Assembly (NCBI GenBank): GCA_037389465.1
Contig: JAZARR010000105.1
Coordinates: forward strand, 1,984,001-2,048,000
Source of the DNA: Baylisascaris procyonis
Taxonomy: Eukaryota; Nematoda; Chromadorea; Rhabditida; Ascarididae
DNA: 64,000 nucleotides
Direction of reading: 5' to 3'
In this document: in pieces, positions 27,795-40,000 of the stretch
Position numbering within the stretch: the first letter of the stretch is position 1
How the letters are laid out: each line of letters begins with the position of its first letter
Made by a program: the position numbers and the translations under genes
Notes under the pieces: generated by a model
The model's input: the letters and a program-made list of their open reading frames with translations, nothing else
Told to the model about the DNA's origin: nothing
The model's database searches: none

Positions 27795-27839
<45 letters not shown>

Positions 27840-28171
27840 TCGAGAGTTAAGCTCCCAATATCTCTTTGTTTCTTAAAATCCAATTAAATAATGTACTATT
27901 TAGAATCTGAATTATATAATAATAAACGGATCGTTGCTAATTATATGTGCTTAAGAGTTATACTGCTAGTAAAAATAAAGCATATAATGACTGCTAAAAA
28001 AACGTTACCATAACGGATAAAAAAGTTAAAATCCACCAAAAAAAACGTACAGTATCCATAATCTTCAGGATTTGCTTCCGTGGCGAACGTTCGGCGTGAA
28101 AATAACGCGGCGACACGTGGTGGAGACCTCGCTAGCGTAGTAATTATATTACGTGCATATAGCTGCGCCAT
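25619..28171 (-). CDS. cox-5B: Cytochrome c oxidase subunit 5B (Vb), mitochondrial, 4 exons
   Basis: Exons on the minus strand: 28171-28051, 27678-27608, 26726-26627, 25731-25619. They total 405 bases (134 residues), and all phases fit. This is a nuclear-encoded structural subunit of respiratory complex IV on the matrix side, carrying the zinc site. Residues 1-32 form a typical mitochondrial presequence, Arg/Ala/Ser-rich with no acid ('ARNIITTLARSPPRVAALFSRRTFATEA'). Next come 'PDPLEAATGREKKMLLARLAG', 'REKPNLVPSHFDERIIGCMC' (mammalian REDPNLVPS..NKRIVGCIC) and 'KGSPKRCECGHWFKAID'. The zinc ligands would be Cys96, Cys98, Cys118 and Cys120; the second pair is CxC, against CxxC in mammals. Exon 2 is entered through an AAG acceptor, the only one that restores frame. 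On the other strand the exon 2 region shows an open frame that is only its shadow. The gene is convergent with TLCD. Confidence 0.97.
27797..27838. repeat. (TA)n microsatellite, about 42 bp, in cox-5B intron 1
   Basis: TA run located between cox-5B exons 1 and 2 (minus-strand gene). Confidence 0.96.
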
Positions 28172-28185
28172 TTTCAACTAAAAAC
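28172..28185 (-). promoter_or_regulatory. Candidate trans-splice acceptor just upstream of cox-5B
   Basis: Read on the minus strand, a pyrimidine-rich TTTGTTTTTAG ends seven bases before the ATG of cox-5B. Such a minimal leader is typical of spliced-leader addition in nematodes. No spliced-leader RNA gene is seen in the window. Confidence 0.45.
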
Positions 28186-28189
28186 AAAC

Positions 28190-29666
28190 AGTACATAGTA
28201 TAGTTGATGTAATACTCTGACTATGCAATCGACTTACTCTTTAAAAGGGCAACGTTGGTGTTCAGTGGATGTGTTTGCAGTTGTGTCATGTTTGCATCAA
28301 TATCACACGAAATTACAGCCATTATATTAATACTATCAACACTTAAATGAATAATGATCACATATATTGGCCAATCGGTGAACGCAACCACAAATGTTTA
28401 TCGAGAATGCAAAAGGATTTCATAGCACTATCAATGACTTCCGGTAAATAATGTGATTTTTAAGAGATCCAAGAAGGGAAATGCGAAAACTCGCTTTTGA
28501 ACGAATGGAAGAGCCAATATTTAAACCTTTCAAGCGGTCGACTTTAGGGTAATCAAACAGGAGGGGTGGCAGTAACGATTTAAGTGCGAAAATTTTAGAA
28601 TAAGCGTTCTAGCACCAAAATGAGATCCCCGAAAATGGTATTCTCCACCAAAAACAGTATCACAGCTTCCAAAATATGTAAAACATGGACAAGCCAGCCA
28701 ATAGTCGTAAGACATGATGTGATCAAAATGTCGCACATCTGCGGCTGAATACTTGGCGAGCTTCCATTACACCTCGATGCTCAACAAAGATCACCACAAA
28801 TAAACAATCGTAGATGGTTCGCAATAAATGCTACCGATGGGAAACATTCCTTGCAAGACTCAATTTTCAATCGATGTGCACAAAATAGACAGCTAGCTAT
28901 TAACGCCCTTCTGAAAACATGCAACTATGCACTATGGAATGTAGAGGGGTGTCTTTCTTGATGATCAGTTGCAACGAATAGTGGCATCGTTACTTCTCAT
29001 ATTTGCTAAACAGTGGAATTTTTCGTTCATGGAGGAGAAATTTTTTAAATAAACAGAATTCCTGATTCTAGATGAATTTGCATGTTGTGAACGACAACCG
29101 TATTAGAAGTGGCTTGAATTCTTCATCGAATACGTCATTCCGTAGAAGCGTCGATCGGCAAGCTAACTGAAATGCGTTCATCGAAAAGTATGCCATGTAG
29201 TGCGAAGAATAAAATAGTAAGACGATTAAATCCAATAGACATAGACGTTACTGAGAACATGGCTAGTATCAAAGAAAATGCCGGATTTGCTAAATTTCCG
29301 CATTGATGTAACTTGCCGATTGGCCGCTCCCATCAAATGGCGCTTTTGTCGTCAGCATCTTTGTTGCGTCGGCCATAATACCGTAATAGCAAACAACGTA
29401 ATATTCTTGCCGCAAAACAACATATCACTTGAGTTTTATCGTTGTCGTCATGTCTTAGCTCTTTGAGAGGGGAGGGGGAGGGGGAGGGGGATTACATGTG
29501 TCCATAAAAGATGCTTCACTTGACTTTTCAATTCTAGGTGTTTTGCTCAGATTTCTGCCTATAGATGGTTTTCTGGCTCAAACCTGTTTTAGCCCAAACC
29601 TGTTTGGTCTGCGCAGGAAAATGCATGTAAAAAGCGCATAGTCCGCGGGTGTGCTAATGATTATTA

Positions 29667-29697
<31 letters not shown>

Positions 29698-31060
29698 TTT
29701 ATTTCAATTTTTTTGCAACTGTGGCAATTTCTGACATCGGCCCTTTCTGACATTACACGCATCATTTTCTCTTCATTTCCGGTTATCATAGTATAACGAA
29801 CGATTGCATCCAATTGAGTTTCTTCGAGCCGATCGTTTATTCTAAAGCGTATATCATCGTTTTGTTTTATATCTTGCATAAAATATCAGTAGTCTTAATA
29901 GGTTATCGAATATCGACAACGTTAGTGAATAATTTCTTTCCAATCGTCGACGGGATAGAAGAAGTTATGACGCATTTAATGGTTGCGCTTGATTAGATGC
30001 TATACGCGAAAAAAAAAATTGTCTATTCGATATTCAGTAAAAATGTTCTAAAAAAAAGGATTTATGAATATACTTCCGATATGATATTCGCTTTTTTTTC
30101 AATGATTTCTTTTTAAGATGATATAGAGGATTTATATAGGTGCATTTATTAAGCATTACATCCACATAGAAATAAGGGTAGAATGATATAGGATTTGAAG
30201 GTATTTTTTGAGATATCGTAAAGAAATTTGACTATCGAGTAGAAATACTTTAAATTATTAACTATTTAAGATATAAAAGCATTAAGAATCTGTGAGAGAT
30301 GTTTACGGTTATCCATAGAAAACGATAAATACTTATGTAAAGCTACGAATGCTTTGCAGGCGGATGTGATTTGCAGACGCGCCGCCGCAGGCAATGATGT
30401 GTGCGCACCCTTTCATACACTTTGCTTCGTTGGGCTGCATTTTTCGTTGAAGCAAATAGAAATAGCGGTTTGTGCCCGCCCCGTACACGATGAGGCTGTA
30501 GGAGCGATCGGCGACTAGCGGTTATCGAGCGAGAGAGAGGCGAGGCTAGCTTCTAAACTCAAATGCATCCTGCCTTAGTGCCTCATCCTGTCTACCTATA
30601 GGCGATACCCTCTCAATACGCTTTTCCTTTATCGTTCTCGTCGCATTTGTGACTTCACCATTTTTGTGCACACCATATGAATAGCGAACTTTTCACGTTC
30701 ACATATGATCACTCATTTCCCGTATTTCAATTTTATTTTGCACCTGTTGCATGTGGAACAAGCACTAATAGCTTTCTATGCGCTTTTAAAGGTGCTCAGG
30801 TGTGAGCGAACGATTAGAAAGATGACCGAGTTCGGCTTTAATGACTTCCACTTTTGCATTTCCACTCATCACACCATCCGGTTGTCATAAACTCTTGTCA
30901 AATAGTAAAAAGCGCTGAATAATGCATCGTATTTTAATTGAATTGAACGCCGCTATTACTGCGCAATATTCATTCCGCTATCTATTTTAATATTCAACTG
31001 GTTAGGATGCGTTCTTGCCTATGCAAAATTTTTACACGCTCAAAAGCTTATAACACCGTT
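28190..31060. other. Divergent intergenic region between cox-5B and the Ig-protein gene
   Basis: No exon recognised. A relatively GC-rich segment at about 30355-30560 contains several CpGs and a gagagaggcgaggc motif. It is the only such island in the neighbourhood and could hold a promoter or a non-coding first exon. Confidence 0.35.
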
Positions 31061-31074
31061 CTGATTTCACCTCG

Positions 31075-31218
31075 ATTATAACACCTGGTTAGATTATAAC
31101 ACTTGGTTAGATTATAACACCTGGTTAGATTATAACACTTGGTTAGATTATAATACCTGGTTAGATTATAACACTTGGTTAGATTATAATACCTGGTTAG
31201 ATTGTAACATCTGGTTAA
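31075..31218. repeat. 18-bp minisatellite with 36-bp alternating higher order (8 units)
   Basis: Eight units of the form attataacacYtggttag start every 18 bases from 31075. Odd units read 'acct' and even units 'actt', at least for the first seven, so the real repeat is a 36-bp dimer. A partial relative (ttataacaccg) lies at about 31049. On the minus strand the unit encodes YNLTR/YNLTK, but there is no sign of a gene. Confidence 0.92.
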
Positions 31219-32190
31219 TGTGAAAGTTGATAGGTGGCTATCCAGCAAGATAAAATATACCCGCCAAATTTTATAACTCGTGCTTTAGTGTCTCTCTTAG
31301 GTGAAACAATGTGTTAGATAGACAAGCAGATTTAAATAGGCGTTTCTGCAGGAAGTGCTGCAGTGTCGAAAGACGTCTAATCTATTCCAACAAAAGAACA
31401 TCAACTTTTTAGCGTAAAAGTCAAAATAGCTTCCTTTAAAATTCAAGTAGTAAATAGTAACAAACAAAGAAAAAAAATGCACATCATAGAAAAGAGGCCA
31501 TCGGAGTGCTATTTCTAATCGTGAAATTTACGAGAACTTATAAAAAAAAAAAGAATTTTTCTATGCAGATTAGCACAATGATCAATTCTATAGGGAAAGC
31601 TATCATTTAGCGTTATACGGTTGCTTTAAAGTATTTGCGAAAGTGTTCGCCTTGATTGGCTGAGTCATAAAAAGCTAATACCATGCCAGCCGGCTGTCTG
31701 CTACACTTCCGCACTTATATTTCGATCCGTTTTTGCAATTCGATCGTATGAGAATATAAACAATGATTTAATGTCTGGTAATGCATTTCATAATACTGCT
31801 GACTATTTGTAATAGCCTTTTGCGAAAGAAGAAATCATTTTATTTCCTATGTGATTGCATGCTCAAAACAAATTTCATATGCACAATTCGTATAGCGTAA
31901 TTTTTATTCACTCTTCGAAATATTTCTATGTTTTTATTTTTATTGAAGCGATATTGAAGGTATATCTTCTTGAAATGGTGTATGTTTATTTCTTAATCGA
32001 CTAGAATTTATCTAGGCGTTGAATGATTAGCATTTATTTTGTGTAATTATTCGAATACATCATTGCTAATTATACCATCTTCCGATAACATCTTTGCCCG
32101 TATCGAACGATTTCTATCGCCGAATGTGATTAGCGGCCTTTCCATTTTCGGCATTTCATAATTAGCACCATGCGAAATAATGGTGACAGC

Positions 32191-32640
32191 CTCAAGCTTT
32201 CGGTGCTTCGGAATAACAGCAAATGATGAAATAAGAGCCAGCCCTCGAGCTTTAGTCACTTCAGACTATTAGCAGACAGAGGGACGAAAACCGTCGTCAC
32301 GCTTTCGGCATTTGCGAATAAAAGAAAGCAAAGAAACGGCAACCAGCCTCATGCTTTCAACGTTTTCCAGTAATAACTGGCAAAGAAATGTGAACCACCC
32401 TCGCGCCTTCGGTGCTTCAGAATAACGGCAGACGTAACAATAAAATGTAGGCCTCGCGCCTTCGGCGCTCCTGGTCAACAGCGGGCGAATAAATAGCAAT
32501 CAACCTCGCGCTTTCGGCACTTGGGAGTAACAGCACGCAAGGCAATAGAATGTAACATCACGCCTGTGGCGTTCCGAGATAACAATGGGCAAAAAAACAG
32601 AAGCTAGTCTCGCGTCTTTGTCATCCCACTTTACGTATTT
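32191..32640. repeat. 52-53 bp periodic degenerate array of TTCG-loop hairpin cores (9 units)
   Basis: Cores resembling CTCGCGCYTTCGGCGCT start at 32191, 32244, 32296, 32348, 32400, 32453, 32505, 32557 and 32609, a strict 52-53 bp spacing. The best copies ('gcgccttcggcgc' at 32456) are perfect stem-loops with a TTCG loop. Sequence between cores is weakly similar (a 'taacagc...aaa' pattern). A tenth, weaker unit may precede at about 32137, and a lone relative lies near 33078. The period is not a multiple of three, so the open frames across it on the minus strand are incidental. It ends about 560 bases before the Ig-protein start. Confidence 0.85.
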
Positions 32641-33160
32641 CAGATTAGTTTTCCGGACCGTCACTGGAATTAAAAAGGGATTGCCTACACCCACTGCATA
32701 TCTATTGAAAACCGTAACGTTGAAATAGCGGGACTACAGTGGAGTCTTGACCGTTGACTGAACGCACCAATCATGTAGGGGAGCGCATATCCGATTCTCT
32801 CATTTTCGCGTACTCTCTCGTCTCGAAAAGCATTTGCGGTAAAGACAATCGGTTAAAATTATCGTGTTCTGGCATATATTAATAATCGGCTAGAACCCCT
32901 CATTCAGTTGCCATAAATCTCACACACCAACGATCATCAAAATTGATGAAAGTGACAAAAAAAAAGTTTGATGGAATTTCGATATGTTAAGAAGTAGTAA
33001 TCTTTTCCATAAAAGCTGCGGTGATACGTTTGCCCATATCGAACAACACTGTTGAAGCTATCGGGTAAATTTACTCTTTCGGTGCTTTAGAGCAACATAA
33101 CGTAAATTAATCGGAGAAAACGTCGTCAATTTGCTCATCAGTGATTCGAACTTAAGCAAT

Positions 33161-33202
33161 TCTTTTCTTTCTTTTTTTTTTCTTCAGAAGAACGCGATAC
33201 GA
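33161..33202 (+). promoter_or_regulatory. Polypyrimidine tract and acceptor before the Ig-protein start codon
   Basis: A long CT-rich tract ending TTCTTCAG at 33187 lies 15 bases before the ATG at 33203. It is either the spliced-leader acceptor or the 3' end of an intron in the 5' UTR. It supports the chosen start. Confidence 0.5.
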
Positions 33203-34944
33203 ATGGCCGTGGATAATGTTGGCAGATGGATGTTGCTCATCGTATTCGCCTCATGCATAAATATTTATGTGGAATGCGCTCAAGCGAAGGGAAATCCACA
33301 TGTTGAGATCGTTGTCAAATCAGGTCGCACCAATAGACTTCATCCTCTACGTTCTGTCGATAACATTACTCTATGGTGTCAAGTGAGTATCTACTATTCC
33401 TCTCAAATATCTTTCATCGTTTTATTGACCTATTATGTCTTTATATATCTCGTGGAATGCAAATATTTTTATCTTTTTTTTTTTGAGCTAATACAATCGT
33501 TTAAAAATTTGCAAAGAAAATAATGCAGTGAAAATTTCTCGAATATATTCACCAACGCTTTTCTCGAATCAATTTTTCTGTCACATATCAAATCACCTTT
33601 CCATATTAAACTATCTATATCCGTTTTTCAAAGTTACCAGTTTCATCAAGCTTCATCTTAGAAGACATACGCATTTTTGAAAATTGTAGACATTTTATGC
33701 CTCTGAAGTTAATTTATCTAAATAAACATATGCACAGATTTCAGATGCTGAAAAATGATAGGGCCTGGAACAGGTACACTTTAATACCAGAAATAAAAAT
33801 TATTTTCGAATGTGGGATATCTAATTTATATCCTTCTAAGCGTTATTAAATTTTATTCGATGTTTATTCATGAGCTCAATTGAAACACAAATGCTCAAAT
33901 ATTTTACGCTTCAAGCAAAAATTATATCGTAAGCACATATGCTTATGAAAATGTTGAGGAAATCTTTTCGGCAATAAACTAAAACTTACGTTTAAATTCT
34001 TGAATATATCTAAATTAACGTCTAAATTGATAAATTGATAAATTAATATCTAAACTCATGAATATCTAAACAAATGATATATCCATATATTTCATTATGA
34101 GATAAATATTTAACACTAATGTTGCATATAAATTATTTCACAAGGCAGAGGAACATGGTGCAACTTTACCGATAAAATCGGCTAAATTCGTACGTAAGAA
34201 GGATAATGAAATTCTCAAAGCGAATATAAGTGAAGATGGTAAACGTGCATCGCATAATTTTGGAGCGGCGGATGTCGAAGAAGCTGGCAATTATACATGT
34301 AAAATTACGACCGCTACCGGTTTAGTCAGTGGCAATCATCAAATGTTCGGTACATTTCTCAGTATATTGTATTTTATTTCTTTTTATTTATTCAAATTGC
34401 GAGTGTTATTAAGAATTTGCATTTGAAACATATTACTAAGTGCTTGAATTATTGATTTACAGAAATGTAACGCCAAACAATTGTTATTACTAAATCAGTT
34501 GAATTGTTGACTTAAAAAGTGTTATCTTAAATACGTTGAACTAGTTGATATTAGCAGCACATTTCTAATTTGTTTTTTTTTTTTGCAGTTTTTTTGAACC
34601 CGGAAGTAGTTTTCCTATGCATCTTGAATTTGGTGTTATGATTGATTGAAAGGGTATTTGCAGTTCGGCCGGTGTTAATGGTTGCCGAATCGGATCGTGT
34701 AGATATGATTGGTAACGATGCGTTCCGTTTTGAGGGTACTGGCGTTTCGACGGTTGTTGGACGTAATGTTAACATAACATGTCCAGTTATTGCGTTCCCA
34801 GCCGCATGGCATACCTGGACTAAAGATGGAAAACCTCTTGGTAAGTATGTTTTCTCTTCTGCACACCTAATTAAATCAGTGTACTGTTCGAGTCGTTTTA
34901 GAATATCGAACATGGGAAACGATCGTGCAATGAATTTTATTTGT

Positions 34945-34983
<39 letters not shown>

Positions 34984-37009
34984 TTTTAATTTTTTTTGAT
35001 CAGGTAAGCACTATCTAAGGGTTGGAAAATGCAGAACGTGAAGGTATCATTCGAGTTGACGGCATCGGGATGACTAAGATTCAATCTTGGATTCACCTTC
35101 ACAGTAACTTGATAGTAGGAAAGAGGGAGGGGGGAGGGGAAGGAGTGCGTTACGAAAAAACCCGAATAAGCCTAGTCAACATATAGTTTTAAAATTTTAT
35201 TCTTGAAATTTTAAATTTTTTTATTTTAAAATTTTTAAAATTTTGAATAAATATGAAATTTTTCTCGCAATATATTTTAATTGAAAATTGAATATGTTGA
35301 AATGATATTTATTAAATAATCATGTTTTCTATCATTAAATTATCAGATGCGTATCACATTATCAATTAAATGAAATTTCTCTACTATTATTTTTTTAGTT
35401 TCATTCTTTATTCTCTAATTGATTTGCACACTTATCACCTAGATTGTCCGGAATATTTTTTGGTATACAATCGTTTGTTTGAAGTTTATTTGAATTTTAG
35501 TGGATTCCTGTCATGTGGATGAAAATATACTGATTAGTAATGTTGTCATAAAATTCTTCCGCCGGGTGGAGATAATCGAAGAGTTGTTGAACAAATAAAA
35601 TTCTGACGAAGTTGCGAGAACGATATACGGTGGAAGAGGTGGGGATTGGAGAAGGAAGGCTAGGGAAGAGGAGCGAAGACTAATTAGTGAGGAAACGGCT
35701 CCGATATAGAGAAATTATTAGCAAAAAAATCTTAAGTTGTAAGTGAACACTGCAGACGCCATAAATAACTGCGTCATTATTCATCATTCCCATAACCATT
35801 CAGTGTGATTTTCGCTTATGATATGCATATATTTACCATCTAATCACAATTGGTCATTATGGATTTTTTTTTTCATTGTTTTACCGTCCATGTAGGTAGG
35901 TTTCCTACTAGCTTTTGTGTGTAAATAAGAGATGGATTTTGCAGTAGTAATTTCGTAGCCCAATATAACTCCTCTTTTTTCCTACAGGAATTCCTTTGGT
36001 CATTAGTGTTAGTCGAATATACGGACTATATGAATGATACCGTGGATAGTTGCACATCGCAAAGGTGACCGATGTGTGAGTGGGAGATAAGAATAAGAAC
36101 GCTGATTTTTTGTAAGTAAGAGAATAAAGCAAATAAGCAATTATTTTTGCTTATTTGCTTATAATTTGCTCATAGAGGTGTTGTTTTACAGCTGCAGACG
36201 GAGAGCATATTCGTTTAACGGCTGATGGCGTCTTGCAAATTTTTAAAGTGAACGATGATGATAGAGGCGTTTATGAGTGTACCGCCAAAAATAAATACAC
36301 TATTAACGGACGTACGGAGGTCTCTGAAATATTCTTATCGAGGAGGCTGCGTGTCAAAAGTAATTAATTTTCTTTTCCTTTCCCATCAGCATTTACCTCG
36401 TTCTGGTATCATTTCGGGTGGGATTAAAAGGAATTGATCAATAAAAAGTAGTATACGAATTTGGGTTGGATGTAGTTAGCAAAGAGTTCATTTATAAACA
36501 GTTATCTCTGGGATATCATCGTTGATGTATTCGTATGTTTTCTAGCTTTCCATTAATGCAAATGAAAGAGACAACCATCGAGGGAGTTCGTCATCGCCGA
36601 GATTTGAAACTTTTTTAGATGCTCAGAGTTAGAAAATATGTGTTTAATATGGGCATCTCATTGAATCTTTGATTTTCATTATTGTTTTTTCTTCAAACTT
36701 AAGTTGTTTATTTTGCTTGAAATGCTTCAAGTTTTATTTAGCGTAATTGCCACATTGGTTATGTTGTAATTTCAGGTGAGCTGGCATGGCTTTGGCCATT
36801 AATCGTTATAATAACAATCGTGATTCTGCTAGTCCTTATTATTGTCTTTTGTGAGTGTCGAAAGAAGAGAGCCGAACAGAAACTGTAAGCTGATTTTTTT
36901 ATTTTTTATTCGCATACATCTTTTTTGAAAAGTTATTTTTTATTCTTTTTATAAATTTCATTCTAGCCCGTCATATAGCTCATCCTTCACCGTTCATAAT
37001 TTCAGTTAA
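33203..37009 (+). CDS. Two-Ig-domain type I membrane protein, basigin/neuroplastin-like architecture, 6 exons
   Basis: Exons: 33203-33382, 34145-34349, 34664-34840, 36192-36359, 36776-36884, 36967-37009. They total 882 bases (293 residues) with all phases closing. A signal peptide covers about residues 1-28 ('WMLLIVFASCINIYVECAQA'). Ig domain 1 has Cys59 ('NITLWCQ') and Cys112 ('EEAGNYTCK'). Ig domain 2 has Cys168 ('VNITCPV'), Trp180 and Cys217 ('DDRGVYECTAKN'). Possible N-glycosylation sites are N54, N87, N109 and N165. A single TM helix lies at about 249-268, introduced by 'ELAWLWPL', followed by the stop-transfer 'CECRKKR' and a short Ser/Phe tail. Basigin, neuroplastin and embigin share two or three Ig domains and an 'LWP' entry to the TM helix, and act as adhesion molecules and transporter chaperones. 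This protein lacks the intramembrane Glu typical of basigin. It could instead be a worm-specific Ig protein of the ZIG/RIG type. Exon 2 starts after AAG; the alternative GCAG breaks the frame. Possible polyA signal at 38298. Confidence 0.88.
34934..34990. repeat. (TTTA)n microsatellite in intron 3 of the Ig-protein gene
   Basis: About 13 units of TTTA, beginning with a TTTG unit. A shorter tract of the same type lies at 7740-7775, and another with ATT at 29660-29706. Confidence 0.93.
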
Positions 37010-40000
37010 GTTAGTCATTTTCCGGTTTGCAATTCTTTGAATATCTTATTGCCGGAAACGATCTTCGAAAACACGATATATTTTATAGGCATATATTTTG
37101 GCATGATTGTAGAACTGTAAGAGATGTTCATGAATATTGGAATGAGATTGGCCACAATTGCTCAAAAATATTTGTTTAAGGATTTTTGTTTGTCGGATTT
37201 ATCAACATCAAAAACTTTTTGAGATATACCCATTGTGGGTTTAAATGGTTGCAAATGTATGGCACACGAGCTCGTTGCATTGAAATACCCTTGGGAGTGG
37301 TGAATGCTGGATATGTGCTTGTCCGTTAGGTGTTTTCTTTTTTTCGGATGCACTTGACTTTGTCTTTTCGATTGTGACATTCGTTAACGTGACTGCGCAA
37401 TTATTTCCCTCGGGAATTGTGGTTGCAATGAGATTTTATTCATGTTAAAAGTATATGCAAACACCTTCCTTATACTTTCTTTGCACACGTCATCTATTTG
37501 AAGTTATTAAAATATTTATTTTTAGAGAATATTATCTATGTTATTTGCATGTATTCACCTCTATTAAAGAATATTGATTTCTCTAGATGAACTGTGAAGG
37601 ATGTACTGTGCAATTGGATTGTGGGGAGGGGGGGGGGGAGGGTAAGTAAGAGGTTATTGCAACGACGCATTTCTTTTTAGCTTAGAGGCTGAAGCTGATG
37701 ACTAGCATGGATCAACAAACACATCATTATTCGATCGATGAATTGGTGCGATCATATTTTTTTGCATTTTATTGCTGTGTATATATTTTTTTTTTTTTGC
37801 AGTTTTAGATTATGATAGTTAATCGCTCGTCTATTTTTTAGAGAATTTTTTTAAAATTTTTTAAATTTTTATCGATGAGAATGAAAATTCATATTAACCA
37901 CGTTTGTGCTTTATTAATTGTAATATCATTGAATGCAAATATTTTTTTTTTTTATTACTTTTTGCTTGACGTTTTAAAGGTTCTTATGAATATTGTTTAG
38001 ATTACTTTACTAGGACACAACAGTAGATCAATACCACATTTATTATAAAAGCCTTTGATTTAACTCATTTTAAGCTTCATTTTGAGGCAAGGAAAACCTC
38101 AGTGAAAGTCATATTTCTAACCGAAAGAAGGCTTCATTATGGCTAAGAATATCATCAAACAACCCGCAAACCCATTCATTCGATATCAAATCGGCTATTC
38201 TTCAAACGTTGAAAGCTGAAACTTTGTACATAGTAATCAAGCCCCTTAATTATTCAAGTATATGCAGCTTGTTTTTCAAATAGTATCTATATTTTCAATA
38301 AAACGTTTCCATAGGATCACAGAGTGATCTACAGCTTATAGCTGAGTTGAAGAAAAAATTTTACCATAATTTTTTCTCGTTAAAGCAATATTACCGACGG
38401 AAGTTAACGCTCATTTGAGTCGACAGCATTTTCACTTCATGAAGGCGTTCGTATTCTTGTTATCACTAATCGCTTGCTAAATAGTCGAGAGTGAATTTCA
38501 ACTGGAATCCAGGCATTTTTTTTTTTTTCATTAACTTACCCGCATTTCGGGTATCCCCTTTGTGGTAACATTAGTGATTATAGGTGTCATCGTTCATATG
38601 AATGTGGATGAAGTGTTTTTATTTGTTTGATCTCCTTTTTTTTGTGGCTTTATATATCGTCAATATATAATTGGTTGCAATGTTATGCATTACGATGGCA
38701 TTATCAACTAATCTTGGCAAGAGTATATTTCACATATAAATTTAACGTCAAATGTTGTTATAACTATATTTATTTCTAGCGAAAATGTGTTATATTTATC
38801 TATTTTATATTCCTTAAATATTACATCGATATTTCTAGCTTTTAGCGATATGAATTATACTTTAATAATTTCCTCCTGTGTTCGAGTTGTTTGTCACCTA
38901 TGGATGGTGGTGAATCTAAATGTAGAGGTTATTCCTTTGCTGATAGCTTTTTATTTTGCCTAAAATTTTACGGCAAATATGGGCTCAATATAATAGATGT
39001 ATGTTTTGTGTCTTTTATAAAAAAAAATCCCACATTTTAATCGCAATTTCTTTTTTTCCGAAATATTCAATAGGTCTTGAAAAGTATCCACATGAACGTA
39101 GATATTTTTTAGTGCTTCTTCAATACTATCGTCGTCTCTAATTTCCGGTCGATGTTACCCATTTGTAGAGAAATAATTATGTAGACTAATTGTGACAGTT
39201 ATTACGTTGCAATAAAAAATTATTTGATTATTCAATCAATTATATAGTTTTTAATTTTCGAATTTTACTGGAATTATAGCGTCTCTCATATAATGTCGCG
39301 AAGGTTACACCACCCTATTATGCATAAACTTTGTTAAACCTCAAATCCACTCAATTTGACTTAGCCTATTTCCCCTCCCATCGTACTTCGTGGATATATC
39401 AAGCAATTAAAAGGATGGGGTTTTGTATTACTTTTACTTAGTTGTTACACTTTATCTTGCGATGCTTTTCCACATATTATTTTGAGGCATTTTTCAAAGT
39501 TTTATAGAGGGATGGGAGGGGAGAAGAAGGGTGTTGTTAACACTTTATGTGACATTATACAGTGCTTTCATTTAAGATTAAAGTGCTCTCCGAATGGCTT
39601 TTATGTTTAACAAGAAATGTTCATATTGTTTTCTGATGTTATTAAAAGATATCGTTTTTATTGATGGTTTTTCAAAACATTGCAATTCTCAAATCACATC
39701 CATCATTATATTGATTTCTCATGAACATTAACTAAAATTGTACTATATAAAAGAAAAAATAAGAAAAAATAAAATTCATTTCACTTACTTCAATCAAGAA
39801 AGTGCAAAGCAGTTGGCTACAATTTCACTAAGATTCTGGCTAGTTTTGGTGACAGCTGACTTATCCGTAGCAAAAACATACAGCGAAGCATTAACGTTGG
39901 ACTAGGTGATGCTAGGCAACGAATAACATTTTCACATCGATTTTTGCGAAACGAAGAACGATACAAGTAAAGATTTGAAGCAATTCACGTTAGATTATTA

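Noticed and set aside
31048..31248. Minus-strand frame of YNLTR/YNLTK repeats
   Set aside because: It is produced by an 18-bp minisatellite; no start context, splice site or flanking domain.
32047..32694. Minus-strand open frames with recurrent 'PKARG' wording
   Set aside because: They arise from the 52-bp non-coding array, whose period shifts the reading frame from unit to unit.
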